Positions 46,701 through 54,108 of a DNA stretch of 64,000 nt are shown one piece after another. The stretch spans positions 17,869,777-17,933,776 of the forward strand of contig NC_049995.1 of NCBI RefSeq assembly GCF_000003815.2. The letters are read 5' to 3'. The notes below the pieces were generated by a model. It did no database searches and was not told the DNA's origin. It saw nothing but the letters and a program-made list of their open reading frames with translations. The stretch is from Branchiostoma floridae. Taxonomy: Eukaryota; Chordata; Leptocardii; Amphioxiformes; Branchiostomatidae. Position numbers and translations under genes: made by a program. Numbering within the stretch: the first letter of the stretch is position 1; the number at the start of each line of letters is the position of its first letter.

Positions 46701-47645
46701 TGTATGATTGACAGGTGTCATGTTCCCCCCCAGCGGCCAGTTCGGCCTGTGGTTGGACGAGATGTTATGACTGTACTGTATGATTGACAGGTGTCATGTT
46801 TACCCCCAGTTCGGCCTGTGGTTGGCCGAGATGTTATGACTGTATGATTGACAGGTGTCATGTTTCCCCCAGTGGCCAGTTCGGCCTGTGGTTGGACGAG
46901 ATGTTATGACTGTATGATTGACAGGTGTCATGTTTCCCCCCCAGCGGCCAGTTCGGCCTGTGGTTGGACGAGATGTTATGACTGTATGATTGACAGGTGT
47001 CATGTTTCCCCCCCAGCGGCCAGTTTGGCCTGTGGTTGGATGAGATGTTATGACTGTATGATTGACAGGTGTCATGTTTCCCCCCCAGCGGCCAGTTTGG
47101 CCTGTGGTTGGACGAGATGTTATGACTGTATGATTGACAGGTGTCATGTTTCCCCCCAGTTCGGCCTGTGGTTGGCCGAGATGTTATGACTGTATGATTG
47201 ACAGGTGTCATGTTTCCCCCAGTGGCCAGTTCGGCCTGTGGTTGGACGAGATGTTATGACTGTATGATTGACAGGTGTCATGTTTCCCCCCCAGCGGCCA
47301 GTTCGGCCTGTGGTTGGACGAGATGTGGTGCCTGTATGATTGACAGGTGTCATGTTTCCCCCAGCGGCCAGTTTGGTCTGTGGTTGGACGAGATGTTATG
47401 ACTGTATGATTGACAGGTGTCATGTTTCCCCCCAGCGGCCAGTTCGGCCTGTGGTTGGACGAGATGTTATGACTGTATGATTGACAGGTGTCATGTTTCC
47501 CCCCAGCGGCCAGTTCGGCCTGTGGTTGGACGAGATGTTGTACCACGGAAGAACCCACGCCTGTACGACCTTCAACAACCGGCTGCTGACCTCCCAGGAG
47601 GACTTCACCATCAAGGGGCTGGAGGCCTGGGGCTTCGAGATGTAA
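19731..47645 (+). CDS. OXR1: OXR1/NCOA7-type TLDc protein (LysM, GRAM-like, TLDc)
   Basis: TLDc proteins protect against oxidative stress, and several bind the V-ATPase. Exons: 19731-19816, 29161-29205, 29591-29730, 32516-32607, 32920-33027, 33358-33471, 33880-33912, 34153-34305, 36245-36423, 37049-37950, 40919-41084, 42544-42718, 43678-43794, 44539-44691, 45015-45110, 45645-45718, 47507-47645; phases agree and give 923 codons. LysM covers about residues 117-160 (DSLAGIALQFDTTPSELARL), followed by MLYVPDPD. A GRAM-like region covers about 240-317 (GTVSGVLLVTPNAIMFDPHK). A 300-codon acidic, Ser/Asp/Val-rich exon 10 follows. Then come EYWFAIPKDRADHLYAFFLQ and the TLDc domain (about 765-923: LPPRTEGYAWMLIYSTFEHG, VYKWTGDNTFFIKGD, FGLWLDEMLYHGRTHACTTF). 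In invertebrates one gene usually stands for both OXR1 and NCOA7. Introns 4 and 6 end in AAG. At least eleven of its exons have tandemly amplified borders. Confidence 0.92.
20494..20632. mobile_element. MITE with ATCTCCAAGCAGATCCTA ends
   Basis: ATCTCCAAGCAGATCCTA and TAGGATCTGCTTGGAGAT are perfect inverse ends; the interior GCATAAGATAGTATTAAAAGC also returns inverted. Lies in OXR1 intron 1. Confidence 0.85.
20862..21030. repeat. (TGAA)n/(ATGA)n microsatellite
   Basis: Imperfect AATGAATGA and GACTGACTGA runs in OXR1 intron 1. Confidence 0.95.
21077..21443. mobile_element. CAGGGCTCGAAAT element, GTGCACCC interior
   Basis: Left end CAGGGCTCGAAATTC, right end ATTTCGAGCCCTG. The interior repeats GGGTGCAC. 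Flanks are CACAC/CATAC. Near copy of 29784-30138. Confidence 0.8.
21467..21935. mobile_element. ACAGTYAAACCTG element
   Basis: Ends ACAGTTAAACCTGCC and GGCAGGTTTGACTGT; the interior repeats GTGGTCG. Related to 23286-23754 and the truncated 56894-56943. Confidence 0.75.
22190..22759. mobile_element. Nested elements: GGTCCGG/GGTACC-rich unit split by another
   Basis: An outer element (TAGGGGTGGGTA ... TACCCAGCCCTA; GGTCCGGTTCAGGTCC interior) is interrupted at 22207-22335 by an element with AGGGCTGTGTACCTAAA inverse ends and (CAGGTA)n interior. A relative of the outer one lies at 54460-54920. Confidence 0.65.
22790..23070. repeat. Degenerate array rich in CCAAT/ATTGG
   Basis: Roughly 60-bp diverged units with GGATTAGCCAATCACAGG or GGACCAATCA. 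About nine CCAAT or ATTGG pentamers fall in 280 bases of OXR1 intron 1. Confidence 0.7.
23286..23754. mobile_element. ACAGTCAAACCTG element
   Basis: Ends ACAGTCAAACCTG and CAAGTTTGACTGTA, interior GTGGCCGGTA repeats. Non-coding. Confidence 0.75.
23755..25136. other. OXR1 intron 1 sequence, nothing recognised
   Basis: AT-rich intron DNA. I see no exon with family support and no clear repeat, apart from a CCTGTTTCCCTACC block that recurs at 26065. Confidence 0.5.
25137..25621. mobile_element. CAGGG-ended element, TGCATGT/TTGCAA interior
   Basis: Left end CAGGGTTCGAAATAC, right end GTATTTTGATCCCTG, flanked by ACATG on both sides (5-bp target duplication). Interior rich in TTGCATGTCAA. An open frame across it is an artefact. 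Confidence 0.75.
25628..26024. mobile_element. Element with TTCTGGGGAGAACCCTG end
   Basis: Inverse-orientation relative of 62172-62561, sharing CTCCACTATACTA, AAAACTTGTGAATG and GGGGAGAACCCTG. It directly abuts the preceding element. Confidence 0.7.
26800..27011. mobile_element. TACTGTAAATGCA MITE, GCGGT-rich
   Basis: Inverse ends TACTGTAAATGCA and TGCATTTACAGTA; interior TTTAATTTCGCGGTAGCGGG and CACCGCGAA blocks. Other copies at 37995-38206 and 53087-53281. TA flanks suggest a Tc1/mariner-like mover (inference). Confidence 0.85.
27198..27515. mobile_element. TGCAGGT-type element, partial
   Basis: Starts CAGGGTTTGAAATCC and shares CAGGTAGACACCAGAAATAC and CAATTTTACCTGCACTAACC with 31105-31550 and 57535-57802. 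The right end is not clear. Confidence 0.6.
28016..28051. other. Perfect 17-bp palindrome with 2-base loop
   Basis: AAAAGTGGTCGGTTATT, CT, AATAACCGACCACTTTT. In OXR1 intron 1, about 310 bases before a gap. Confidence 0.95.
28366..28465. other. Assembly gap, 100 N
   Basis: A 100-N placeholder in OXR1 intron 1. Confidence 0.99.
28980..29130. repeat. Two 62-bp tandem copies
   Basis: GTGAGATTAATCCCCAGGTC, ATTAACCAGGGGTTTAATTA and CTGAATCATTAATCTGT blocks repeat just upstream of the OXR1 exon 2 acceptor. Unlike other arrays it does not include the splice site. Confidence 0.8.
29706..31042 (+). repeat. Splice-junction array, OXR1 exon 3 donor, 72-bp units
   Basis: Twelve near-identical 72-bp units from about 30150. 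Each has TATCCCAGAAAAATGTCTCTG followed by GGTCAGTTCACACC. This matches the exon 3 end TATCCCCGAAAACTCTCGCTC|GGTCAGT, so the array derives from the donor. Since 72 is a multiple of 3, a long open frame crosses it, but that is not a gene. Units include AAACCCTAACCCTA, a chance telomere-like motif. Confidence 0.85.
29784..30138. mobile_element. CAGGGCTCGAAAT element, GTGCACCC interior
   Basis: Close copy of 21077-21443. Ends CAGGGCTCGAAATTC and TATTTCAAGCCCTG, flanked by CTAAAC on both sides. It sits inside the exon 3 donor array, between the first divergent copies and the homogeneous 72-bp units. Confidence 0.85.
31105..31550. mobile_element. CAGGGCTCGAAATAC element, TGCAGGT interior (with gap)
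   Basis: Inverse ends CAGGGCTCGAAATAC and GTATTTCGAGCCCTG, flanked by CAGAA on both sides (5-bp target duplication). The 100-N gap 31120-31219 lies inside it. An internal 95-bp stretch is doubled. Confidence 0.85.
31120..31219. other. Assembly gap, 100 N
   Basis: A 100-N placeholder inside a mobile element. Confidence 0.99.
32152..32425. mobile_element. Diverged reverse copy of the 9.9/60.0 kb repeat
   Basis: CATCCCTGGTCAATCAGAAT, TTTCATGCTTGTCAGAGGAT and CTCCCCAGTGTAA are inverse to blocks at 9950-10010 and 60130-60180. Confidence 0.6.
32806..32950 (+). repeat. Splice-junction array, OXR1 exon 5 acceptor, two copies
   Basis: TTTTGTTTACCCAAAG|GTTCAGAAGACCGACTCG at 32850 is repeated as ...CCCCAAAG|GTCCAGAAGAGCGACTCG at 32920. 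The second continues into the LysM exon. Confidence 0.85.
33110..33372 (+). repeat. Splice-junction array, OXR1 exon 6 acceptor
   Basis: About five units of TTGTTTAG|ATGCTGTACGTGCCTGACCC with decreasing similarity upstream. Acceptor-bearing near-perfect copies are at 33286, 33320 and the real one at 33358. Confidence 0.85.
33455..33755 (+). repeat. Exon 6 donor copy 250 bp downstream
   Basis: The exon end CCTTCGAGGAGATTC|GTAAGTTCT and following TAGATTCCCTTA recur at 33712-33745 as CCTTCCAGGAGATTTGTAAGT, now also with a TTCCAG acceptor-like sequence. Confidence 0.7.
34262..34860 (+). repeat. Splice-junction array, OXR1 exon 8 donor
   Basis: About five 44-bp units of GAGTTCCTCAAGATCAACGT plus CAAGTACATCACAGCTGGCAAG|GTGAG follow the exon. 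They decay into 23-bp units (CAGTACAGCACTGCTGGCAA) to about 34860. Confidence 0.92.
35588..36244 (+). repeat. Splice-junction array, OXR1 exon 9 acceptor, four diverged copies
   Basis: Units of about 150 bp at roughly 35620, 35818, 35966 and 36120 resemble the acceptor and 5' half of exon 9. The one at 35832 has an intact GTTTCAG and 27 codons identical to exon 9 except Val to Ile. It then diverges and has no clear donor. Others carry frame breaks. Confidence 0.8.
36383..36862 (+). repeat. Splice-junction array, OXR1 exon 9 donor
   Basis: Five copies after the real one of ATGTACCACGATATCAGG plus CCCATGATGGAACCACA plus AAAGGTAGGACACAC, separated by (AAAC)n of variable length. Minus-strand open frames across it are artefacts. 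Confidence 0.93.
37995..38206. mobile_element. TACTGTAAATGCA MITE, GCGGT-rich
   Basis: Same family as 26800-27011 with matching inverse ends; lies 45 bases after the exon 10 donor. Confidence 0.85.
38600..40918 (+). repeat. Splice-junction array, OXR1 exon 11 acceptor, about 24 units
   Basis: Units of 57-92 bp, mostly 68-69, each TCTCTGTCCCACAG|AGCTGC plus TGCCGTCCCAGCCCCAGTTA plus GAACATTATGACCCACGCAG. They are near-identical from 39240 and degenerate upstream to about 38600 (AACCCATCTAATGACCCA). The most downstream acceptor, 40918, reads into the conserved exon. Several successive units are open in the coding frame. Confidence 0.93.
41827..42453. mobile_element. TTAA-flanked inverted-repeat element (piggyBac-like MITE), with gap
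   Basis: Inverse ends GCCCCGTTTACAAATCAAG and CTTGATTTGTAAACGGGGC are flanked by TTAA on both sides. Part of the interior is N (41864-42295). A second copy starts at 63789. TTAA targets are typical of piggyBac; no transposase is seen. Confidence 0.85.
41864..42295. other. Assembly gap, 432 N
   Basis: A sized gap inside the TTAA element. Confidence 0.99.
42620..43285 (+). repeat. Splice-junction array, OXR1 exon 12 donor, five alternating cassettes
   Basis: Donors at 42718, 42852, 42991, 43135 and 43278. Each unit has about 95-105 coding-like bases ending AAGGACTGGGAG|GTCAG, separated by (GTTT)n. Units alternate A (LGEETDSLEVVDDFYSSE), B (LGEEADLLEVINH-YSEE), A, B, A. All are stop-free in frame. 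Each copy is preceded by an AAG at which a phase-0 exon could begin, but the intervening introns would be only about 39-53 bases. Confidence 0.92.
43744..44062 (+). repeat. Splice-junction array, OXR1 exon 13 donor, four copies
   Basis: Units of CACTCCTGGGCAAGAGCAAC plus CTGCTGGACTCCAAACACG plus TCTCACTG|GTAAGACTGAAC, with CCCCTAACCTTCCTTAG closing the spacer. Copy 2 has a deletion creating a stop; copies 3 and 4 are open. Confidence 0.92.
44063..44538 (+). repeat. Splice-junction array, OXR1 exon 14 acceptor
   Basis: About a dozen units of roughly 30 bp (TGTGATTGACAGGTGTCATG plus TTCCCCAGC), plus a 77-bp exact copy of the start of exon 14 at 44381-44457 that breaks off at GGCATCAG. The real exon starts at 44539. 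Confidence 0.92.
44700..44950. repeat. (GGGA)n and (ATGA/GGATG)n microsatellite
   Basis: Starts about 10 bases after the exon 14 donor: AATGGATGAAGGGATGG, then (GGGA)n at 44733-44776, then TGGATGGATG and GAATGAATG runs. Confidence 0.93.
45690..46320 (+). repeat. Splice-junction array, OXR1 exon 16 donor
   Basis: The exon end ATCGGGGGAGGAGA|GTAGGT plus CACGTCTTATACACCTTCTTAG recurs at about 45787, 45855, 45994 and 46088. It degenerates to TTATACACCTTCTTAGATCC units to 46270. Confidence 0.9.
46430..47512 (+). repeat. Splice-junction array, OXR1 exon 17 acceptor, about 16 units
   Basis: Units of about 62-76 bp: TGATTGACAGGTGTCATGTT plus TCCCCCCAG|CGGCCAGTTCGG plus CCTGTGGTTGGACGAGATGT plus TATGACTGTA. 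Only the last acceptor (47506) continues into the final exon; in the others TTGTACCACGG is replaced by TTATGACTG. Confidence 0.94.
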
Positions 47646-48696
47646 TCCGACCCCCACACGGCTTCAACAAGGAACCCGACACCGACAGGGCTTCAATACG
47701 TAACCTGATATACCCATTGGCTTCAAATGTTGTACCTGATCTTTAGCGAAAAGTCCCAGAGGAACCTTGAATTTACAGTTTTGGATGATTCTGAAATGTA
47801 ACCTGATCTTATGCAGTTGTAATCTTATCTCACTGCTAGGGTGGTGAGATGTAACCTGATCTTACAGCTGGGCTTGTGAGGTGTTACTTGATCTTATGCA
47901 GGTGTAACCATATCTTAATGCTGGTGTTGTGAGACGTAATGTGATCTATCACAGAGATGTAATCTGATCTTACACAGCTGTAACCTTATCTCGTCCCTGC
48001 CCTGCACTGTTGTTGTACTTAGTTAGCTGCAGGGTGAGTAACAGTTGCACATCCATGTAGTTTTGTATGGGGAAAGGTGCATCCACTTCAGGCTGTTGGG
48101 CTAAACTGAGGCAAATTCTAGGCAAATTCTATTCACTCTGTTCTTCTTAGATCCCAGCTGTGTGCAAGCATGTCAATTCCGTCTGACTAGAGAAAGTTGG
48201 TCCAGGTGCTATATCCACGCATCCAACAGTCTGTAAAGACCTTTGTTCTCTTTATGTCAACGTACTTGTGGCTGAATTCCATAGAATTTGATCACTATCA
48301 TGGTTCCAACCTTGACAGCAAGTATTCAATGCCAGAGGACGCCCCCCCCCTCTACAGTATCAAGTTTCCTACCAAACAGGCTGCAATGCTGCAGACCGAA
48401 GTAGTTTCTTCTGTTCAGCTTCATCAGTGCCTAATGACTATACCTGGAGTTACTATTAGAAGGAAATATGAAATAGGGAGACAAAAGATTGGGCCTCAGC
48501 AGTTAAATTCATTGTTTTTGGACGCAAGTGTCAAATGGGATTCCTAAAGGTATCAGACATGAAGCTAATACAATGGGTTGTAAAGTACAGTCCGATCTGA
48601 CTGTGTTCACTCTCAGAAACTGAATGAGCCAAATTGAAGACCATGGAAGACCCTGTTTTATATTTCAAATTTTAACATGTTTTGTTTCTGAGATAA
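47646..48696. other. OXR1 3' UTR or intergenic, low-order repeats
   Basis: 47780-47990 has diverged GTAACCTGATCTTA.GC units. An open frame at 48197-48547 has no recognisable family and no splice or codon support. Confidence 0.5.
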
Positions 48697-49110
48697 ACTT
48701 GCCTGGTTACCAAACCTCAGCCCGATCTCAAGTATCTATCGTGCAGGGGTCTGGCAGGATGACATGGGAACTCTTCTCAATTTTGCCCCTTATAGTGGGC
48801 AAAAAACTCCACCAATAGAACAGTAGCAGGATCAGCAGGAGGTAACTACACCCCACCATGATTGGTTAAAGACCCCAACTGTATTTTTTGAATCCATAAC
48901 AGTGACCACTAAGTACTTGATTCGCTTAACTGTGATAGCCTGCTGACCAACTGTGGTGTGTTGTAGCTGGCTACCTGTGGTGTGAGTGGTCATCAATCCT
49001 AGGTTCTCCTCCCTCTGATCAAGGGCCTTCGAGAACCTTTCTACAGCCATCCTGCCAGACCCCAACACGAAAGATATCTGAGGTTGGGGTATGGTATCCA
49101 GGCTAGAGAT
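48697..49110. mobile_element. CCTGGTTACC element
   Basis: Inverse-related ends GCCTGGTTACCAAACCTCAG and CTGAGGTTGGGGTATGGTATCCAGGC. Same ends as the shorter 54271-54454. Confidence 0.65.
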
Positions 49111-49474
49111 AGACCAACTACAGGTTCGATTCACAGATGTGGCATGAGAGATGGGGCACCTAGACTGACTGTGAGAAGTGTACTAAGCTGATGTACATAA
49201 TTCATCTTGCTTATAAAATTATACATTATTTACATATTACTGGATCATCAGAATAAATCATATTACCATATATTTGGACATTTAGGCTATGTTGAGTTAC
49301 TTTACTTTAACTTTATTTGATTGTTGTATATGTTACTTGGACAGTGAACTTTTTTTTTCAACATTGTCTGTCACACGTCAAGCAGTTTTGGCACTGCATT
49401 TTACGTTGACCTACTCTCAACTTCTTGTACTAAAGTGCACGAATCTCTCTATCCAATGCTGAGATAGTCTTCAC

Positions 49475-49815
49475 CAGGGCTCTAGCCAGCGTCCATTTTT
49501 CCGTCAATTGACGGAAATTTGCTGCGTGTGACGGAAAATTTTTAAAACCAATCCGTCAACCTTGACGGACAAAAATCCTTGGTGGAAGCTACAGGCAGCT
49601 TGGGGACACTGTCCACGGTCGGAAAGCCACACACTGTTTGTTTTGCTATTGTTATGATTGATGACTTAGTGTGTCGGCGACCTTTCGCATACGATAATCT
49701 CATTAAAAACCTGTATTGCAAGGTCTCAGTTCCGTCTTTCTAACTTAATTTTTGCCGTTTTCGTGACAATGGGAATTGGCTGACGGAAAAAAATGTCGAG
49801 CTGGCTAGAGCCCTG
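49475..49815. mobile_element. hAT-like MITE with 8-bp target duplication
   Basis: Perfect inverse 16-bp ends CAGGGCTCTAGCCAGC and GCTGGCTAGAGCCCTG, flanked on both sides by GTCTTCAC. An 8-bp duplication and CAGGG ends fit hAT elements. No transposase. Confidence 0.88.
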
Positions 49816-49823
49816 GTCTTCAC

Positions 49824-50720
49824 ACATGTCTACGTAAATGTGTGACAGTGACTTGACTGAAGCTTGTCCCGACTACTGCTAGCGATGAAAGTGTGACGGA
49901 AGTCGCAAAATCATATACGACGCAGTACATTATTTATTAGAAGTGGGCCCATATGGGGGTACTTGGATCTAGAAAAGGATTCTTGTCGAAAAGACGAGGT
50001 AACTTTGTGAAAAGTAGGGTGCATTTTGTATCCCCCCAAATGTATTATCTATCGGAAAGTAACAGTTCCATTTGGAGTGGAATGCCCCCTCTATATATAA
50101 GAGCAGGTGCGAACAGCTAAAATTGAGTACATTTAAGTCCATGCAGTATGTTTAGCAGTGTTTAACTCATTTGCATATAACCAGTTCTTAATGACTTCTG
50201 TTAATTAGTGGGGTTGAGGCAGGAAGCTAGAGTCAAAGTATAGCCACCATGGCTGTAGCCAAGATGTATGTAAAAATGCTGTTAAGTAAATTAGAGTATA
50301 GAAAACTCTTTATTTTCTTAATATAGAAAAGGAAGTATTGTCATTCCAGAATGATTGTAAAACAGAAAGATTTATTATAAACGGGCACAGTGCTTATGCC
50401 TTATGCTTTTCATGTCAATATGCTGTTATATATGTATCGCTAAATGTATAAATCTAACTATGATTGGCACCAGTTTGCTCATAAAGATTAATCTATGAGT
50501 CATTCTAAGATGTTATTAGAGAGAGTTCGGTCCAACAGAAGGAAAAGTGGTGACTAGAATTTTACTCATCACAATTTTAGTCAGCATGTATAGAGAACAA
50601 GCTCCTAGGTGGTCGTGACCCACTATTTGTTGTGTCTTACTATGGCTGCCTGTCAAAATCAGCAATTTTGCATTCCTAAACTTTATTTTGTTGTTTGCAG
50701 TAACTGTTGTACATCATGTA
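49824..50720. other. Intergenic sequence, nothing recognised
   Basis: I see no gene or clear repeat here. Confidence 0.5.
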
Positions 50721-51006
50721 AAGGTGGGGTCACACGTGCGTATATATTTAAGCCCGTATGAGGCGCGCATGGGAGTATTTACCTCCACCAGGCCCCATAG
50801 GTCGCTGGAAAAATAATAGAAATTGGACAAACGTAAACAGGTAACATGTCAGGCGAGTCAGCTAACTCATCTAGAATGTTATGTATGTATATTTGTCCAA
50901 TTTGTACTATTTTTCCCGCGACCCGTGGAGCCTGGTAGAGACTAAGAAAGAGCTTCATACGCACCTCAAATGGACTTGAATATATACGCATGTGTGACCC
51001 CACCTT
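50721..51006. mobile_element. AAGGTGGGGTCACACG foldback element
   Basis: AAGGTGGGGTCACACGTGCG and CGCATGTGTGACCCCACCTT are inverse ends; interior TTGGACAAA/TTTGTCCAA also pairs. Confidence 0.85.
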
Positions 51007-51326
51007 AAATGGCTAAAGCCACACAATGTAATAATTGTAACCCTTAGAAGGAATTTCATGTCATCATATTTCTTAACGTCGGGCTGAGCTTTTGCTTAAT
51101 TTTGATAAAATGAATCTTAATATGTGAATGCCACATCTCTGATTATAATCTAAACTGCTAATATGCATTTCATTTGTCACTAAGGGTCAAATCAGAAATA
51201 TTGTTGAAAGCAGCACGAATGCAATACCTGGGTTTCTGTTTTGATTTATTTTTTAAGACATCTTCAGTAGGAGAAATTGTGATTGTACATGAGAAAAGGT
51301 CACAGCCATTTCTGATAACTGATATA

Positions 51327-51501
51327 CTGTAAAACTTTAAACTTTCGTGGAGGTTTTATTTTTGCCGTGATCTTTCCTCTGTCACTAAGAAAATCTGTAT
51401 TATTGCTTTAGTACAGAATTGTTCCAACCGCGAACTCACAGCGAAAACCTCCTTCTACCGCCAAATAAAACGTCCGCAAAAGTATAGAGATTTACAGTAC
51501 T
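51327..51501. mobile_element. TACTGTAAA MITE
   Basis: TACTGTAAAACTTTAAACTT and ATTTACAGTA ends; interior AGGTTTTATTTTTG and CAAATAAAACGTC pair imperfectly. Ends resemble the GCGGT-rich family. Confidence 0.6.
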
Positions 51502-51548
51502 TGCTCGTTGTGGCCTGGACTCCATATATTTGGCCTCCTTTGGTCAAT

Positions 51549-51949
51549 ATACACCTTTCTCACCCGGCGGCCATGATAGATCGAAGATGAGGTCAATGAG
51601 GCAAACAGACAAAACTTATTTCTAAAATCAGGTCCCATTTAGTTTTCCCCCAAACCACACAATTTTTTATAATACAAGATGGAATAATAAATATTACAAG
51701 TAGTGTTATGCACTGAAAGATGTAGCGATTTAGAGTAGTGTAGACTGATCTCATAGTCCCGTAAGAGATGCAAAACAAAAACATAATAACGCAAATTTTT
51801 GATTGATTTGCAGCCATTCACTTATTGGTCACTTTCCTAATTGGCAGGTTATCATTGGCTGAACTGCTAATTATGATGGACAGTCTTTTGTTTGCCGCAT
51901 TGAACTCGTTTTAGATCTATCATGGCCGCCGCGTGAGAAAGGTGTATAT
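51549..51949. mobile_element. TACACCTTTCTCAC foldback element
   Basis: TATACACCTTTCTCACCCGG plus CGGCCATGATAGATC return inverted as GATCTATCATGGCCGCC plus GCGTGAGAAAGGTGTATA. The YY1-like CGGCCAT lies in the inverted ends and is not a gene start. Confidence 0.85.
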
Positions 51950-52945
51950 GGCCTCCTTCGGTCAACCATATTGACCATGGCAAGATGCTGTAGTGTGGCC
52001 TGAACAATTCTGTAATAAGTCAGACCAGCTGCTGCAGAGATAGCCTGTTTGCTGGGAGGACGTTAGGGAAACTGTTGTAATCGTTAACTAGTCATGAGTA
52101 TGTGCATATACCTGTGCATCCTGTCAGTGGGTGCAATTTCAGATACAAGTTCCCGGGCGCTTTCGACCCCACAAAACTTGGTGTATCTGAGTTGTCCCTC
52201 GTGTTCCCGGGAGAGTGTCCCTGTGGATATCCATGTATGTACAGACTAGAGTGTACAATGTACGTACGTACAAGCCAGCGCAGGACTGTAGAATTACTGT
52301 TATATGATGTATTCGCTGGCAATTAAGAGTTAAGAAAAAGTGTCTGGATTGAAAAAAAGTCCAGATTAGAAGACTGTCAATGTTCCATGTACAGAGTCAA
52401 AGTGACCATATTCGTATAGCCTCCGCGGCAGGCTTCATGGGGCCAGTTTTTGGCCTTGTCATTTCCAGGCTAACTTTTGGTATAATGCTAAAGCTAGGCT
52501 TTTTGGCTACACCTTAGTAGTGGAGCCATTACTTATAGTAATCAAACTCAGCCCAATGTGATGTAAAAAGTTGTGCAATGCATTCCCATAGAAATTTGTT
52601 GCTGTTTTTTTTTTTCTGAATGTAGCAAGTACTAATTTTGCTTATCTTTTCGCGGACAAGTCTTACGATTTTTCTGCTTCGATGTGTTATGCCTAAAATG
52701 GTTCTCATAAAAATACCTTGAACAGGGGTTCAGAAAATGGTTCCAAAACGAAGCCTTCAAATGCTCAGACCACCTCCTGGCTACACAAGGCCTGTCGCGC
52801 GGGGAAACAGTCGTACTTAAAATACATGTACTGGCCAAGTGGGAGGTTTACATGTAGGAATACAGTGTAGATAGATAGATGTAAAATAAAAAGAAAGGTA
52901 TTCTATCCAGTCCCAGTGGGCTGCAGGGCTGTAGTTCCAGCCTGG
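51950..52945. other. Intergenic sequence, nothing recognised
   Basis: Short open frames only, without family support. Confidence 0.5.
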
Positions 52946-53440
52946 CAGTTTATTACATTCTCCTATAGTACACAGAGACATCTATCTGCGCCAGCAAACC
53001 ACCTCTTGGCTGTACTCTGCTATCTTAACTGTCACCATCAGTTCCTAAATGCCCTGCTTATAAATATTAATGAACTTACCCTGATGTACTGTAGATGCAT
53101 TTATGTTTGCGGAGATTTAATTTCACGGTAGTGGGGAAAAGGACTTTTTGCAGTGGTTTTAAGTTCGGGGTAGCACCATGCACTGTAGTCTCTTACTGCC
53201 ATGGAAAAATGTTTGCGGTGGTTTTAAGTTCACAGTGGTCGCGAACATTAAACCACTGGGAAAGTTTCTGCATTTACAGTATGCGAGGTCCATTTTGAAA
53301 ACTGCAAGGCCTATTCTCTGATTGGCTGACATTTGATTTGTGGCGACGCCCACAGGAACTGATGGTGACGGTTGAGATAGCAGAGTACAGACAAGAGGCG
53401 GTTTGCTGGCGCCGTTGGACGTCTGCGTAGGAGAATGGTT
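52946..53440. mobile_element. Foldback element with a nested MITE
   Basis: Relative of 15782-16051: ACTGTCACCATCAGTTCCT and AGGAACTGATGGTGACGGT are inverse ends, with TGCCCTGCTTATAAATATTA and CTCTGATTGGCTG interior. The TACTGTA MITE 53087-53281 is inserted within it. Confidence 0.8.
53087..53281. mobile_element. TACTGTAGATGCA MITE, nested
   Basis: Same family as 26800-27011, more diverged, bounded by TA on both sides inside the foldback element. Confidence 0.8.
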
Positions 53441-54060
53441 TGTTGTAACCCTCCTGTATCTGGTAGCTGGTGCAACTGGTGAAGTTTAGATTGTGCAAAT
53501 AAAGGTGACACTTTCTAGTCTTGTGTACTTTGTCTTTTTGTGTGTGTGTGTTGTGGGGGGGAGGGCGGAGGCTTGCAGCTGGTGAGTATGTCAAAGTTCA
53601 GTTCAGTTAAAAGCCTCTGGTTGACAACACGCTAAGTGCATTCTTTCAGCGTAATAGCTGTAACTTGTCTGTATTCCGCTAAAGGGCGCAGCTACGTGAG
53701 AGGCTGGCCATTTGTAGGGTATGAATGGGGGGATCTTGGTGGCCTTACGTGATAGACAGGCCAGCTAGACATCCCTGGGGCACAGCCCAGCTTTTTCAAT
53801 AAACCCCTGCCGTGATATGCTGTACTTAAAAGTATTGTTTTTTCAACAACAACAAGTATCACAGATGTATTTCATTTTGACATTAATTACACATTTTATT
53901 CTTGGATGCTTTATAGATATGGTTTTTCCTCTGAATGAAAAAAAAATAACCTCTGTCCCCCCTCCCTCTTTACCTTTAGAACAATCCGTTAACCTCTAAC
54001 CTCTGACTCCTGGCCCCGTGCGTGCATGCTACCGGTCTACTAAAAACAGAAACCCCGTAA
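53441..54060. other. EXOSC6 upstream region
   Basis: AATAAA-like signals occur at 53499 (with T/G-rich sequence after it) and 53800. Either could end the OXR1 transcript or an unseen one. No TATA box or YY1 motif was noticed before the EXOSC6 start. Confidence 0.35.
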
Positions 54061-54108
54061 GACCGAAGCGATCCCGATTGAACCTGTGTCGGTGAGGACT
54101 CGGACACG

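Noticed and set aside
46385-47657. Minus-strand frames with MTPVNHTVITSRPTTG repeats
   Set aside because: Reverse reading of the exon 17 acceptor array.
48197-48547. 116-codon open frame after OXR1
   Set aside because: No recognisable family, no Kozak or splice evidence; probably 3' UTR or intergenic.
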